DNA of 64,000 nt from Microbacterium sp. A20 (GTDB taxonomy: Bacteria > Actinomycetota > Actinomycetes > Actinomycetales > Microbacteriaceae): NCBI RefSeq assembly GCF_004794515.1, contig NZ_SSDF01000090.1, forward strand, positions 173,284 to 237,283. The letters are read 5' to 3'. The position numbers and the translations under genes are program-made. The notes beneath the pieces were generated by a model. It made no database searches. It saw nothing but the letters and a program-made list of their open reading frames with translations, and was not told the DNA's origin. Of the stretch, positions 55,027-63,743 are shown one piece after another (positions within the stretch are counted from its first letter, which is position 1; the number at the start of each line of letters is the position of its first letter).

Positions 55027-55032
55027 GGTGGC

Positions 55033-56163
55033 ATGCTGCTGAGCCTCACGAACGCACCCCGCGACTACGCCTGGGGATCCGACTCCCTCCTCGCCGAACT
55101 CGAAGGGCGCACGCCGACCGGTGCTCCCGAAGCGGAAGTATGGTTCGGGGATCACCCCGGCGACCCCGCAGACGTCGCGGGCGGCGGCACCCTCGATCAG
55201 ATCACCGGCGGCACACTCCCGTATCTGTTGAAGCTGCTCGCCGCGGGGAGGCCCCTCTCGATCCAGGTGCACCCGACCATCACGCAGGCGCGCGAGGGAT
55301 GGGCGAAGGAGAGCGCGCTCGCCGCGGACGATCCGACGCGCAACTACCGCGACGACAACCACAAGCCCGAGCTCATCGTCGCGCTCAGCGAGCGATTCGA
55401 ATCGCTCAGCGGCCTGCGTCCGGTGGCGGACACGCTCGAGCTGCTGGACCTGCTGGAGGACAACGACGGCCTCGCGCAGCTCCGCGCGCGGCTTGGGGGC
55501 GGAGCCGATGCGCTGCGGGACACCATCGGCTGGCTGCTCGGCGGCGACGCTCAGCACGAGGTCGACGAGATCATCGCCGCGGTGGTGCGCGCAGCGGAGA
55601 GCACCGACACGGGGAAGTGGGGCGCGACGCTGCGGGCGATCGCGGGGGTCGCAGCGACATACCCGGGGGACCCCGGCGTCGTCGTGGCTCTGCTCATGAA
55701 CCACGTCGTGCTGCGACGGGGGGAGGGCGTGTTCCTGCGCGCCGGGCTTCTGCATGCCTACCTCGCAGGCCTCGGCGTCGAGATCATGGCGGCGAGTGAC
55801 AACGTGCTCCGCGGCGGACTGACCCCCAAGCGCATCGACGTCCCCGAACTGCTCGCGATCCTCGACCCGACGCCCGGTGAGGTGCCGGTGCTGCGGCCGG
55901 AGGGTGCAGACGAGGTCACGGCGTACCCGGTTCCCGTCTCCGACTTCGCGCTCAGCAGGATCGCGGTGGATGGTGCTCCGGTCACGGTGGAGATCTCGGG
56001 GCCGACGATGGTGCTCGCGACTGCCGGGACCATCACGGTCAGCTCCTCGTCCGCAGCGGAAGTGCAGGTCCCCGTGGGAACCGTGGCGTTCGCCGGCGGC
56101 GACGAGCGCACGCTCACCGTGTCCGGCGAGGGTGAGGCGTTCGTGGCCGGCCCGGGGTTCTGA
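55033..56163 (+). CDS. manA: Mannose-6-phosphate isomerase, class I
   Basis: The 376-residue zinc enzyme interconverts fructose-6-P and mannose-6-P, the entry to GDP-mannose. Zinc ligands are visible in SIQVHP near residue 76 (Gln and His) and NHKPELIVAL near 114 (Glu). The active-site GLLHAYLAG and SDNVLRGGLTPKRIDVPEL segments lie near 239 and 256. In mycobacteria manA lies close to whiB2, DUF3499 and the zincin gene; the same group occurs here, but the phosphomannomutase gene is not in the window. Confidence 0.94.
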   Translation: MLLSLTNAPRDYAWGSDSLLAELEGRTPTGAPEAEVWFGDHPGDPADVAGGGTLDQITGGTLPYLLKLLAAGRPLSIQVHPTITQAREGWAKESALAADDPTRNYRDDNHKPELIVALSERFESLSGLRPVADTLELLDLLEDNDGLAQLRARLGGGADALRDTIGWLLGGDAQHEVDEIIAAVVRAAESTDTGKWGATLRAIAGVAATYPGDPGVVVALLMNHVVLRRGEGVFLRAGLLHAYLAGLGVEIMAASDNVLRGGLTPKRIDVPELLAILDPTPGEVPVLRPEGADEVTAYPVPVSDFALSRIAVDGAPVTVEISGPTMVLATAGTITVSSSSAAEVQVPVGTVAFAGGDERTLTVSGEGEAFVAGPGF

Positions 56164-56193
56164 GCGTGTCGCGTCCGCCACGCCGCGACACGC
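56164..56193 (+). terminator. Terminator after manA
   Basis: 10-bp perfect stem (56164-56173 with 56184-56193), 10-nt loop, starting right at the manA stop codon. Confidence 0.65.
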
Positions 56194-56210
56194 CGAAGGA
56201 TCGTCATGAA

Positions 56211-56277
56211 CCTTCAAGAGTCGCTTGAGGGTTTACGATCCGCGACTTGACCGGAGCGAATGACACGGGTGTAATTA
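56211..56277 (+). promoter_or_regulatory. whiB2 upstream region: inverted repeat and promoter
   Basis: A short inverted repeat (56211-56218 with 56224-56231, one mismatch) lies just before TTGACC (56247-56252) and TAATTA (56272-56277), which could act as -35 and -10 with a 19-nt spacer. The leader would be about 40 nt. The repeat may be a binding site for a regulator, possibly autoregulation. Confidence 0.4.
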
Positions 56278-56325
56278 GTCATGCGCACGGCCCGCCGGGG
56301 GGCGGAGACAGGGTTGGAGATCGAG

Positions 56326-56646
56326 ATGACGGGATACCGTTCCGACGTACCGGAGAACTGGTTCGTCGATCCGATCAACCTCGGTGTTCCCGGGGTGCGG
56401 CGCACGGACGCCGCCGATGACGACAACGCCCTCGCCTGGCAGGCGGATGCGCTCTGCTCGCAGACGGATCCCGAGGCCTTCTTCCCGGAGAAGGGCGGAT
56501 CGACCAGAGACGCCAAGCGGATCTGCACCACCTGCGACGTCCGCAGCGAATGCCTCGAGTACGCGCTCAACAATGATGAGCGGTTCGGCATCTGGGGCGG
56601 ACTCTCCGAGCGCGAGCGCCGCAAGCTCAAGCGCCGCGCCAGCTGA
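56326..56646 (+). CDS. whiB2: WhiB-family iron-sulfur regulator, WhiB2 type
   Basis: The 106-residue protein has the four [4Fe-4S]-ligating cysteines at 44, 67, 70 and 76 (C-x22-C-x2-C-x5-C), the GIWGGLSERER turn and a basic KLKRR tail that contacts DNA. The extended N-terminus and neighbourhood fit WhiB2/WhmD, needed for septation in actinobacteria and working with the primary sigma factor. ATG 56326 is chosen for GGAGA five bases upstream; the in-frame ATG at 56281 lies at the promoter. Confidence 0.88.
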   Translation: MTGYRSDVPENWFVDPINLGVPGVRRTDAADDDNALAWQADALCSQTDPEAFFPEKGGSTRDAKRICTTCDVRSECLEYALNNDERFGIWGGLSERERRKLKRRAS

Positions 56647-56737
56647 TCGGCCGAGGCGGTCACGCGCGCTGAGGTCGTTGGCGCATCGCTTCGCAGGCGC
56701 GCCGCATCCACTGCTCCAGGGCCGGTCCCGACGCGCA

Positions 56738-56743
56738 TAGGCT
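56738..56743 (+). promoter_or_regulatory. -10 element (TAGGCT) of the large GT2 gene
   Basis: TAGGCT ends 9 nt before ATG 56753, slightly longer spacing than the other leaderless sites. Confidence 0.5.
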
Positions 56744-56752
56744 GACGACGTC

Positions 56753-59700
56753 ATGCCAGCCCGAGTTCACGCCATCATCGTCGCGCGCCCCGGATCCTCA
56801 TCCCGCGCGCAACTCCTCCGCACTCTCGACGCCGTGCGCTCCCAGACTTCACCCGCAGAGGCCGTGACGCTCGTCATGTGCGGAGATGCTTCCACCCTGC
56901 GCGAGAGTGAAGCCGTCGGAGCCGTCGTCGAGGGGATCATCGAAGCCCGCGCGACGACATCGTTCGCGGAGGCGGTCGAGCTCGCACGCCCACGCGTGAG
57001 CGAGGGCTCGGCGATCTGGCTGCTCGCACAGGACACGGCTCCGCATCCGCGGGCACTCGAGCGTCTCCGCGGCACGCTGGAGCGGTCGCCGTCCGCGGCG
57101 ATCGTCGCTCCCAAACTCGTCGCGACCGACAACGATCGGGAGATCGTCTCGCTCGGAGTCAGCATGACGACTTTCGGACGATCGGTCGAACTCGCGGCAG
57201 GGGAACTCGACCAGGGACAGCACGATCGCATCGACGACGCGCTCGGCTCCGACGTGCGCGGCATCCTCATCCGCGGCGAGGTCCGCGACGCGCTGCGGCC
57301 CGACCCGGCGCTCGCCGGCGCCGACGAGGGGCTCGACCTCGGCGTCCGCGCACGCCTCGGCGGGGGGCGGCTCGTGCTCTCGCCGAGTGCGCGGATATCC
57401 GCAGCGCCCGACGGTCCGGCCGCGCTGCCCTCCGGCCGATCCCGACGCGCCTACGTCACCCGGCTGGCTCAACTGCACCGGCGACTGGCATATGCTCCGG
57501 CGGCCGCCGTGCCGCTGCACTGGCTCAGCCTGCTCCCGCTCGCGCTGTGGCGCTCCATCACGCACCTGGTCGGCAAGCGGCCGGAAGCGGTTCTCCCCGA
57601 GTGGGGGGCCGCCCTCACCGCGATGCTGCGGGTCGGCGCTGTCGCGCGGTCCCGGTCGCGCATCCGTGCCTTCCGCTCATCCACCTGGGCGAGCATCGCA
57701 CCGTTGCGGGTGACGTCGTCCGATCTGCGGCGGCGTCTCGATGACGGGCACGGCAGCGAAGGCGGCGCCGTCAGCGAACTGCGTTTCTTCTCCGGCGGCG
57801 GCGCCTGGGCCGTGCTCGCGGCGCTCGTCGTGAGCATCGCCTCCTTCACGACTCTGCTCGCGTGGCCGGCGCTCGGCGGCGGCGAGCTTCTGCCGCTGCG
57901 TCAGACGATCTCGGCGCTCTGGAGCGATGCGGCGTGGGGCGCGCGGGGGACGGGGATCGGCCTTGTCGGCCCTGCCGATCCTTTCGCCGCGGTCGTGGCC
58001 GTGCTGGGCTCGCTGTGGCCATCCGGACCATCGTTCGCGATGGTGCTGCTGTGGATTCTCGCGCTTCCGCTCGCGGTGCTCGGCGGGTGGTTCGCGGCGA
58101 CCCGAGTGACCGACCGGGCGGGGCTGCGCATTTTCGCGGGCGTCGCCTGGGCACTGGCTCCCACCTTCCTGACCGCACTCGTCGACGGCCGCCCGAGCGC
58201 GGTGTTGGTGCACCTCCTGCTGCCGTGGCTCTTCCATTCCGCTGTGGTGGCGCACCGATCCTGGGGCGCGGCCGGAAGCGCCTCCCTCCTGCTCGCCGCC
58301 GTGGTCGCCTGTGCTCCGTCACTGGCGCCGGCGCTCGCGCTGCTGTGGGTCGTGGCAGTGGGCATCGTCCTGGGCACCGGGCAGTTCCGTGGCGTCGGCC
58401 GTCTGCTCTGGCTGCTCGTGCCGACGGCGGTGCTCTTCGCCCCTCTCGTCTTCTGGCAGTTCGCACACGGGACGCCATTGGCGCTCCTGGGAGACCCCGG
58501 TCTCGTGTGGGCGGGCCCGCAGGCGTCCGCCGACGCCGCAGGCCGGCTGGCGCTCGCGATCGGATTCCCCACCACGGATCTCGCTGGTTGGGCGTCGCTC
58601 GTTCCCGCAGCGATCGCCGCGTGGGCACCGCTGCTGTGTGCGCCGATGGCTCTGCTCGCCCTCGGGGCGGCCGTCGCCCCGCGGTGGCGCGCGGGGATCA
58701 CACTGCTCGTCGTCGCTCTGGCCGGTCTCGCGACGGCGTTCTTCGCTGTCGGCATCACGGTGAGCTTCGCCCAGGGTGCGGGCGTGGCGATCTGGCCGGG
58801 GGCGGGGCTCAGCCTGGCCTGGGTCGGGGTGGTGGGGGCGGCGCTCGTCACGCTCGACACCGCCATCACGCTTCCGAGGCTCCGGGTCCTCTCCGCGGTC
58901 GCTGCAGGGGTCGCGCTGGGGATCTGCGCCGTGCCGGCGCTCACCGCCTTCCACGCACAGCGGTCCGTCCTCACGAACGGCCCCGAATCGACTCTCCCTG
59001 CCTATGTCGCCGCGCAGGCGGCCGGGGACCGTCCGCTCGCGACGCTCGTGATGACGCCGCAGAACGACGGAGGACTCGCGGTCGAGGTGGTCTGGGGAGC
59101 GAGCGAGACGCTCGGATCCCAGACGACGATGGTCTCGACCGCCGTGGAGCCGCAGGGGGACGACGTCGCGACGCTCGCCGTCGATCTCCTCTCCGCCCGC
59201 GATTTCGACGCCCCGGGCGAGCTGGCGGCGAAGGGGATCAGCTACGTGCTGCTCGCCGAGCTGCCCGGAGACGAAGGAGACAAGGCCCGCACGCTCCGTG
59301 CGGCGGCCATCGCCTCGATCGATCAACGTGCCGGCCTGGTGCATGCGGGGGAGAGCGATCGCGGGGTGCTCTGGCGTCTGGAAGCCGAGGTCGCTGCGCC
59401 GCCGACCCTGACGTCCGCTCAGGAGGGAAGCGCTCGGCTCGTGTTGACGATCCAGCTGCTCGCGGTCTTCGTGGCACTGCTGCTGTCGATCCCGACCCGC
59501 GCCTCGCGTCGCGCGGCACGAGCCCAGTCCCGCATCGTCGGGCGCGCGCCGGATGAGCCGATGATCCTGCCCCGGCACGCGGAGGACCGGTCTCCGCTCG
59601 ATGAGCAGACTCCGGTCGGCGCGATCGAGGAGCCGCAGGACGAGGCCGCTCTGACCGACGAGGCGCTGGTGCCGATCGCCGAGTCCGAGCCGGTCGAGGA

Positions 59701-59794
59701 GCCGGCTGAGCCGGCTGAGCCGTCCGATCCGGTCGACGCGCCGACAGACGTCGACGATGAGAGACCCGACACGACAGGGGAGAGGGACCGATGA
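56753..59794 (+). CDS. Large GT2-like membrane protein
   Basis: The 1013-residue protein has an N-terminal GT2-like domain (about 1-240), a linker, about twelve membrane helices (about 345-720), an extracytoplasmic domain (about 740-880), a further helix (about 895-915) and a long acidic tail. The GT2 domain lacks a clear DXD: the expected position reads LLAQDTAPHP (near residue 85), so activity is uncertain. Genes of this type sit beside whiB2 in many actinobacteria. It may act as a glycan-assembly scaffold or a true transferase. The stop overlaps the DUF5719 gene by ATGA. Confidence 0.78.
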   Translation: MPARVHAIIVARPGSSSRAQLLRTLDAVRSQTSPAEAVTLVMCGDASTLRESEAVGAVVEGIIEARATTSFAEAVELARPRVSEGSAIWLLAQDTAPHPRALERLRGTLERSPSAAIVAPKLVATDNDREIVSLGVSMTTFGRSVELAAGELDQGQHDRIDDALGSDVRGILIRGEVRDALRPDPALAGADEGLDLGVRARLGGGRLVLSPSARISAAPDGPAALPSGRSRRAYVTRLAQLHRRLAYAPAAAVPLHWLSLLPLALWRSITHLVGKRPEAVLPEWGAALTAMLRVGAVARSRSRIRAFRSSTWASIAPLRVTSSDLRRRLDDGHGSEGGAVSELRFFSGGGAWAVLAALVVSIASFTTLLAWPALGGGELLPLRQTISALWSDAAWGARGTGIGLVGPADPFAAVVAVLGSLWPSGPSFAMVLLWILALPLAVLGGWFAATRVTDRAGLRIFAGVAWALAPTFLTALVDGRPSAVLVHLLLPWLFHSAVVAHRSWGAAGSASLLLAAVVACAPSLAPALALLWVVAVGIVLGTGQFRGVGRLLWLLVPTAVLFAPLVFWQFAHGTPLALLGDPGLVWAGPQASADAAGRLALAIGFPTTDLAGWASLVPAAIAAWAPLLCAPMALLALGAAVAPRWRAGITLLVVALAGLATAFFAVGITVSFAQGAGVAIWPGAGLSLAWVGVVGAALVTLDTAITLPRLRVLSAVAAGVALGICAVPALTAFHAQRSVLTNGPESTLPAYVAAQAAGDRPLATLVMTPQNDGGLAVEVVWGASETLGSQTTMVSTAVEPQGDDVATLAVDLLSARDFDAPGELAAKGISYVLLAELPGDEGDKARTLRAAAIASIDQRAGLVHAGESDRGVLWRLEAEVAAPPTLTSAQEGSARLVLTIQLLAVFVALLLSIPTRASRRAARAQSRIVGRAPDEPMILPRHAEDRSPLDEQTPVGAIEEPQDEAALTDEALVPIAESEPVEEPAEPAEPSDPVDAPTDVDDERPDTTGERDR

Positions 59795-61173
59795 GCGGTT
59801 CGCGCGCATTCAAGGTCGCCGCGACGGGCGCTCGCCTCGCCACCGGAGTCGCCGTGATAGCGGCCTGCGTCGTCGGCGTCGTCGCCGCAGTTCATGCACC
59901 GTGGCCGGTCATCCGGCATGATGCCGCCCACGTCGACGTCACGCCGCTCCCCGGAGACAGCGTCCTGGTGTGCAACGGCGACCTGCGCGCGCTCGGTCGC
60001 GATGCCATGGACCCGCTGGCGCTGAGCTCTGCGGGGTCGCCGACCCTCACCGCAGGCGGCACGTCGGGTGAGCCGTCTTCTGCCGCTCTGGCGGTGCAGG
60101 ATCTTCCGGACGCGGGCGAGGTGCGCGTGCTCACGGGCGCCGTCGAAGGACGCTCGGCGCCGCTGATCGCCGCCGCCGAGTCGATCGCTCTCACGACGGA
60201 GGACCTCTCCGGGTTCGCGGCTGCCCCCTGCGGAGTCCCCCGACTGAACTCCTGGCTCGTCGGCGGGAGCACCGCCACGGGGACCGAGGACATCGTGATC
60301 CTGACCAATGCGGCCGAGGTTCCCTCGACCGTGACGCTGACGGTCTACGGCGAGACCAGAAGCGCACGCACGGTCATCGTGCCCGCGCGCACGCAGACTG
60401 CACTGCCGCTCACCTCGATCGCCGCCGGCGACACGGCGCCCGTCGTCCGCGTCGATGCGACAGGGGCTCCGGTCCGTGCGGTGCTGCAATCGTCGCTCAC
60501 GCAGGTGCTGGATCCCGCGGGCCTGGACCTGCAGGACGCGGTGCCCGGCGCGCAGCAGAAGCTGGTGCTCACCGGCGTGGAGGTCTTCGGCTCCGACGGC
60601 GACGACGATGAGATGGCGGTGCTGCGGCTGCTCTCACCCGGCGCGGACGCGCGCGTGCAGGTCCGGGTCGTCGCGGAGGGGTCCGGCTCGGCCGCCGACG
60701 AGTTCACGGTTCCGCTCGAGCCCGATCTCCCGGCGCAGGTCGCGCTCAGCGGTCTCGAACCCGGTCGCTACACCGTCGAGGTGGAGGCGGACGCTCCTGT
60801 CCTGGCCGCACTGCGACAGCAGGACGGCTTCGGGCGTGATGCGGACTTCGCATGGGTCACGCCGGCACCGTCGATCGACGGCGAGGTGGTGTTCGCGGTA
60901 CCGTCGGGTCCGCCGGGCCGACTCCAGCTGGCGAACTCGTCGGAGGAGGACACCACGGTGACGATCGAGCCGCTCGACGGGGGCACATCCGAGGATGTCG
61001 TCGTCGCCGCAGGAGCGACGGTCGGGGTCGATGTGGAGACCGGGACGACCTATCGGATGCAGTCGACGGGCGCGGTGCACGCGGCTGTCGCGCTCACCGC
61101 TTCGGGCGCACTCGCGGTGCTGCCGGTGCAGGCGAGTGCCGGCGTCGAGAAGGCCATCACCGTCTACCCCTGA
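59791..61173 (+). CDS. DUF5719 family secreted protein
   Basis: The 460-residue protein has an N-terminal helix (about 10-33) acting as a signal or anchor, followed by a long beta-rich extracytoplasmic region with repeated immunoglobulin-like strands (for example VPSTVTLTVYGETRSARTV near residue 175 and TTVTIEPLDGG near 390). It matches the DUF5719 family, which regularly follows the large GT2-like gene in actinobacteria; function unknown. Coupling to the upstream gene (ATGA) suggests a shared envelope complex. Confidence 0.8.
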   Translation: MSGSRAFKVAATGARLATGVAVIAACVVGVVAAVHAPWPVIRHDAAHVDVTPLPGDSVLVCNGDLRALGRDAMDPLALSSAGSPTLTAGGTSGEPSSAALAVQDLPDAGEVRVLTGAVEGRSAPLIAAAESIALTTEDLSGFAAAPCGVPRLNSWLVGGSTATGTEDIVILTNAAEVPSTVTLTVYGETRSARTVIVPARTQTALPLTSIAAGDTAPVVRVDATGAPVRAVLQSSLTQVLDPAGLDLQDAVPGAQQKLVLTGVEVFGSDGDDDEMAVLRLLSPGADARVQVRVVAEGSGSAADEFTVPLEPDLPAQVALSGLEPGRYTVEVEADAPVLAALRQQDGFGRDADFAWVTPAPSIDGEVVFAVPSGPPGRLQLANSSEEDTTVTIEPLDGGTSEDVVVAAGATVGVDVETGTTYRMQSTGAVHAAVALTASGALAVLPVQASAGVEKAITVYP

Positions 61174-61203
61174 TCGCTCCTCCGGATGGGAGGGTCGGCG
61201 GGT

Positions 61204-61632
61204 TCAGTGTTCGTGGCCGAGATCCCACGGTTCGCGGCCGACGTACTCCGCAGCCGCCCGGAACACCGCGCTCTCGATCGCCATGCGGCGGTGCGCGGCA
61301 TCGTCGTGCCCCGGCGGCAGGAGGCGCTCGATGGGCAGTCGGAACAGCACGATGCGCCGGTTCTCCCGATCGAGATGCCAACGCGGAACCGCATCGGTCG
61401 TTTCGAACGCCGGTATCGCGCCGATCTCGAACCGGACGTCCTGGAGTTCCGGCCACGTCCCGCGCAAGAACTCGACGGCGGTTCCGACGGTCAGATCGAA
61501 ACGATCGAGACGACCGTCGAGCGGCGCGAGAGGCGGTCGGACGACCTCGCTGCGGCCCAGACGCCCGTGGCGGCCGTGCCGCGCACCGCGCCGTGGAGCG
61601 GCAGAGGCGTGAGCGGCGCGGCGACGGGGCAT
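61204..61632 (-). CDS. Metallopeptidase-family (zincin-like) protein lacking HExxH
   Basis: The 142-residue protein has an Arg/His-rich N-terminus (1-30) and a small zincin-like domain with VGTAVEFLRGTWPEL, then IVLFRLPIERL near residue 94. The helix that should carry HExxH reads MAIESAVFRAAAEYVGREPW (about 116-135), so the catalytic His-Glu pair is not intact. It corresponds to the Rv3259-type protein found beside whiB2 and DUF3499. It is probably not an active protease. ATG 61632 is preceded by TAGACT with a 6-nt spacer. Confidence 0.75.
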   Translation of the reverse strand: MPRRRAAHASAAPRRGARHGRHGRLGRSEVVRPPLAPLDGRLDRFDLTVGTAVEFLRGTWPELQDVRFEIGAIPAFETTDAVPRWHLDRENRRIVLFRLPIERLLPPGHDDAAHRRMAIESAVFRAAAEYVGREPWDLGHEH

Positions 61633-61638
61633 GTCGAA

Positions 61639-61644
61639 AGTCTA
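61639..61644 (-). promoter_or_regulatory. -10 element (TAGACT), leaderless start of the metallopeptidase-family gene
   Basis: Minus-strand TAGACT ends 6 nt before ATG 61632. Confidence 0.6.
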
Positions 61645-61697
61645 GGCGGTGCCGACGTGCGCGGCGCGGCATCCCCGGCTCGGATGCGTGCGAGCCG

Positions 61698-61703
61698 TAC
61701 GCT
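61698..61703 (+). promoter_or_regulatory. -10 element (TACGCT), leaderless start of the DUF3499 gene
   Basis: TACGCT ends 7 nt before ATG 61711; divergent partner of the promoter at 61639. Confidence 0.6.
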
Positions 61704-61710
61704 GACGGAG

Positions 61711-61917
61711 ATGGACGGACGACTGTGCTCGAAGGTCGGCTGCGCGCGCGAAGCCGTGGCCACCCTCACCTACGACTATGGGGACAAGATGGCGGCACTC
61801 GGTCCGCTCGGCGCCGCGAACGACCCGCAGGCGCATGACCTGTGCTCGCCGCATGCCGATCGACTCTCGGTGCCGGCGGGCTGGCTCGTCGTGAGGCACG
61901 AAGCACTTCGAGCCTGA
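61711..61917 (+). CDS. DUF3499 small protein
   Basis: The 68-residue protein has Cys6, Cys11, Cys45 and His48 (LCSKVGC at the start, DLCSPH near 43), a likely zinc-binding knuckle, and a VPAGWLVVRHE end. It matches the DUF3499 family of actinobacteria (Rv3258c-like), found near whiB2 and manA. Function unknown. A much longer in-frame opening reaching 61186 is the shadow of the metallopeptidase-family gene. Confidence 0.82.
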   Translation: MDGRLCSKVGCAREAVATLTYDYGDKMAALGPLGAANDPQAHDLCSPHADRLSVPAGWLVVRHEALRA

Positions 61918-61969
61918 GGGCGCGTCGACACGCGGTCGCCTTCGCGATACCGGGAAAACTGTTTCTGGA

Positions 61970-61975
61970 TACGCT
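61970..61975 (+). promoter_or_regulatory. -10 element (TACGCT) of the adaptor-ABC operon
   Basis: TACGCT places the start near 61982, giving a leader of about 35 nt with GGAAAGG before GTG 62017. Confidence 0.5.
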
Positions 61976-62016
61976 GACTCCAGGCGTGCCAGGGCGGCGC
62001 TGCCGGAAAGGCACTC

Positions 62017-62943
62017 GTGATCGTCTGGCGTCGCTGGATCTTCCCCCTGCTTCTCGTCGTGGTCATCGGCGCGTGCGCTGCAGCACTCGTCAAGATCGCT
62101 TTCTTCCCCGACCGGGCCGAGAGCATGGTCAGCCCGGAAGCGGCGATCACCGATCCGGTCGTGGCCGTCGAGCGCGGATCCGTCGTGAACGCGCTGAGCC
62201 TGACGGGTAACGTCGCGCGCGATGAGATCTTCGCGGTGCGCAGCGAGATCGACGGCACGGTCACCGCCGTTCACGTGAGTGAGGGTGCCGCGGTATCACC
62301 GGGCCAGAAGCTGTTCACCATCCGCCAGGAAGATCCCCGCAAGGACATCGACGTGCTCGCGTCGGAGGCCGGCGACGTGTCCGAGATCGCGCTCGTGAAG
62401 GGCCAGCCGACGTCGGTGGGCACCGAGATCTTCAGTCTCACGCCCGCGCGGTACCACCTCCTCGCGACCGTCGACCCCGTGCAGCTGTATCGCCTCGTCA
62501 ACGCGCCGAGTGAGGCCACGGTCACCATCACCGGTGGTCCGGCGCCGTTCGCCTGCACAGGCGTCCGTGTGCAGGTCACCACAGAGGGCACGGCGAGTGT
62601 GCGCTGCGCGATCCCCGCCGGGCAGACCGTCTTCGCCGGGCTCCCCGCGACCATGGATCTGGCCCTCGGTCAGGTCGAGGACGCGCTCGTGATCCCGGTC
62701 ACCGCGGTGCAGGGCGGCGCGGGCTCAGGGAACGTCTGGGTCGATGCAGCCGACGGTGCGGAGCCCGAGGAGCGCGCGGTGAAGCTCGGCGTGAACGACG
62801 GGACGATCGTCGAGGTCACCGAAGGACTGGAGGAGGGGGAGAGCATCCGCCAGTTCGTGCCGGGCTTCGTCGCCCCGGTCGAGGAGTTCTGCTACGAGGT
62901 CTCCCCGGGCGTCGAGCAGTGCGACAGCGGGATGAGCTGGTGA
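62017..62943 (+). CDS. Membrane-fusion/adaptor protein (MacA-like)
   Basis: The 308-residue protein has a single N-terminal helix (about 6-29), then lipoyl-like and barrel-type segments (VRSEIDGTVTAVHVSEGAAVSPGQ near residue 73, ALVIPVTAVQGG near 225). It lacks the long coiled hairpin of MacA, as is usual for Gram-positive adaptors of MacB-like transporters. GTG 62017 has a purine-rich GGAAAGG site upstream. The stop overlaps the ATPase by GTGA. Confidence 0.83.
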   Translation: MIVWRRWIFPLLLVVVIGACAAALVKIAFFPDRAESMVSPEAAITDPVVAVERGSVVNALSLTGNVARDEIFAVRSEIDGTVTAVHVSEGAAVSPGQKLFTIRQEDPRKDIDVLASEAGDVSEIALVKGQPTSVGTEIFSLTPARYHLLATVDPVQLYRLVNAPSEATVTITGGPAPFACTGVRVQVTTEGTASVRCAIPAGQTVFAGLPATMDLALGQVEDALVIPVTAVQGGAGSGNVWVDAADGAEPEERAVKLGVNDGTIVEVTEGLEEGESIRQFVPGFVAPVEEFCYEVSPGVEQCDSGMSW

Positions 62944-63743
62944 CTCTGGTCGCTCTGGAGGACGTCACCAAGAGCGTCCTCCTCGCCGACGACTCGCAGC
63001 TCGAGATCCTCCGTGGCATCACTCTCGAGGTCGGCGCCGGAGACCACGTCTCGATCGTCGGCCGCTCCGGCTCGGGCAAGTCGACGCTGCTGAACATCCT
63101 CGGGATGCTGGACTCGCCGACGTCCGGCTCGGTCTCGTTCGAGGGGCGAGAGGTGCGTCGCATGCGCTCGGGGCGCCTGGATCGGCTGCGCGGCGACAAC
63201 GTCGGCTTCGTCTTCCAGCAGTTCAACCTGCTCCCGGGTCGAACCGCACTCGACAACGTGATGATGCCCCTCGGCCACGCGAAGGGGAAGACGTTCTGGA
63301 ACCGACGGCAGATCGCCGCGGACATGCTCGAGCGGGTGGGACTCGGCCACAGGATCGGCCAGATCGCCGACAAGCTCTCCGGCGGGGAGCAGCAGCGTGT
63401 TGCGATCGCCAGGGCGCTGGTGCGCAGACCCGTCCTGATCCTCGCGGACGAGCCCACCGGCGCGCTCGACATCGACACGGGCGCATCGGTCATGTCGCTC
63501 CTGGACGAGGTCGCCACCGAGACGGATGCCGCCCTGGTCACCATCACGCACGACCTCCACGTAGCGGCCCGCGCTCGTCGGCACTACCGATTGGACGCCG
63601 GGCGCCTGGAGACCGCGGACCTCAGCCGTGCCTTCGAGGCCTCGACGCTCGCGGCTCCCGCCCCCGCCGCTCCGCCGCAGCCCGCGGCCCCCGCTCCGGC
63701 ACCGCCCGTGGCCGTGCCCGCTGCGTCCGAGGTCGTCTCGTGA
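62940..63743 (+). CDS. ABC transporter ATPase (MacB/LolD-like)
   Basis: The 267-residue ATPase has Walker A GRSGSGKST (41-49), Q-loop FVFQQFNLLPGRTALDNV near residue 90, signature LSGGEQQRVAIARAL near 147 and Walker B LILADEPTGALD near 169. The H-loop is ITHD. After residue 225 it has a Pro/Ala-rich tail. This is the MacB/LolD class acting as an extracytoplasmic mechanotransducer or lipid/peptide exporter. GTG 62940 overlaps the adaptor stop. Confidence 0.9.
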   Translation: MTLVALEDVTKSVLLADDSQLEILRGITLEVGAGDHVSIVGRSGSGKSTLLNILGMLDSPTSGSVSFEGREVRRMRSGRLDRLRGDNVGFVFQQFNLLPGRTALDNVMMPLGHAKGKTFWNRRQIAADMLERVGLGHRIGQIADKLSGGEQQRVAIARALVRRPVLILADEPTGALDIDTGASVMSLLDEVATETDAALVTITHDLHVAARARRHYRLDAGRLETADLSRAFEASTLAAPAPAAPPQPAAPAPAPPVAVPAASEVVS

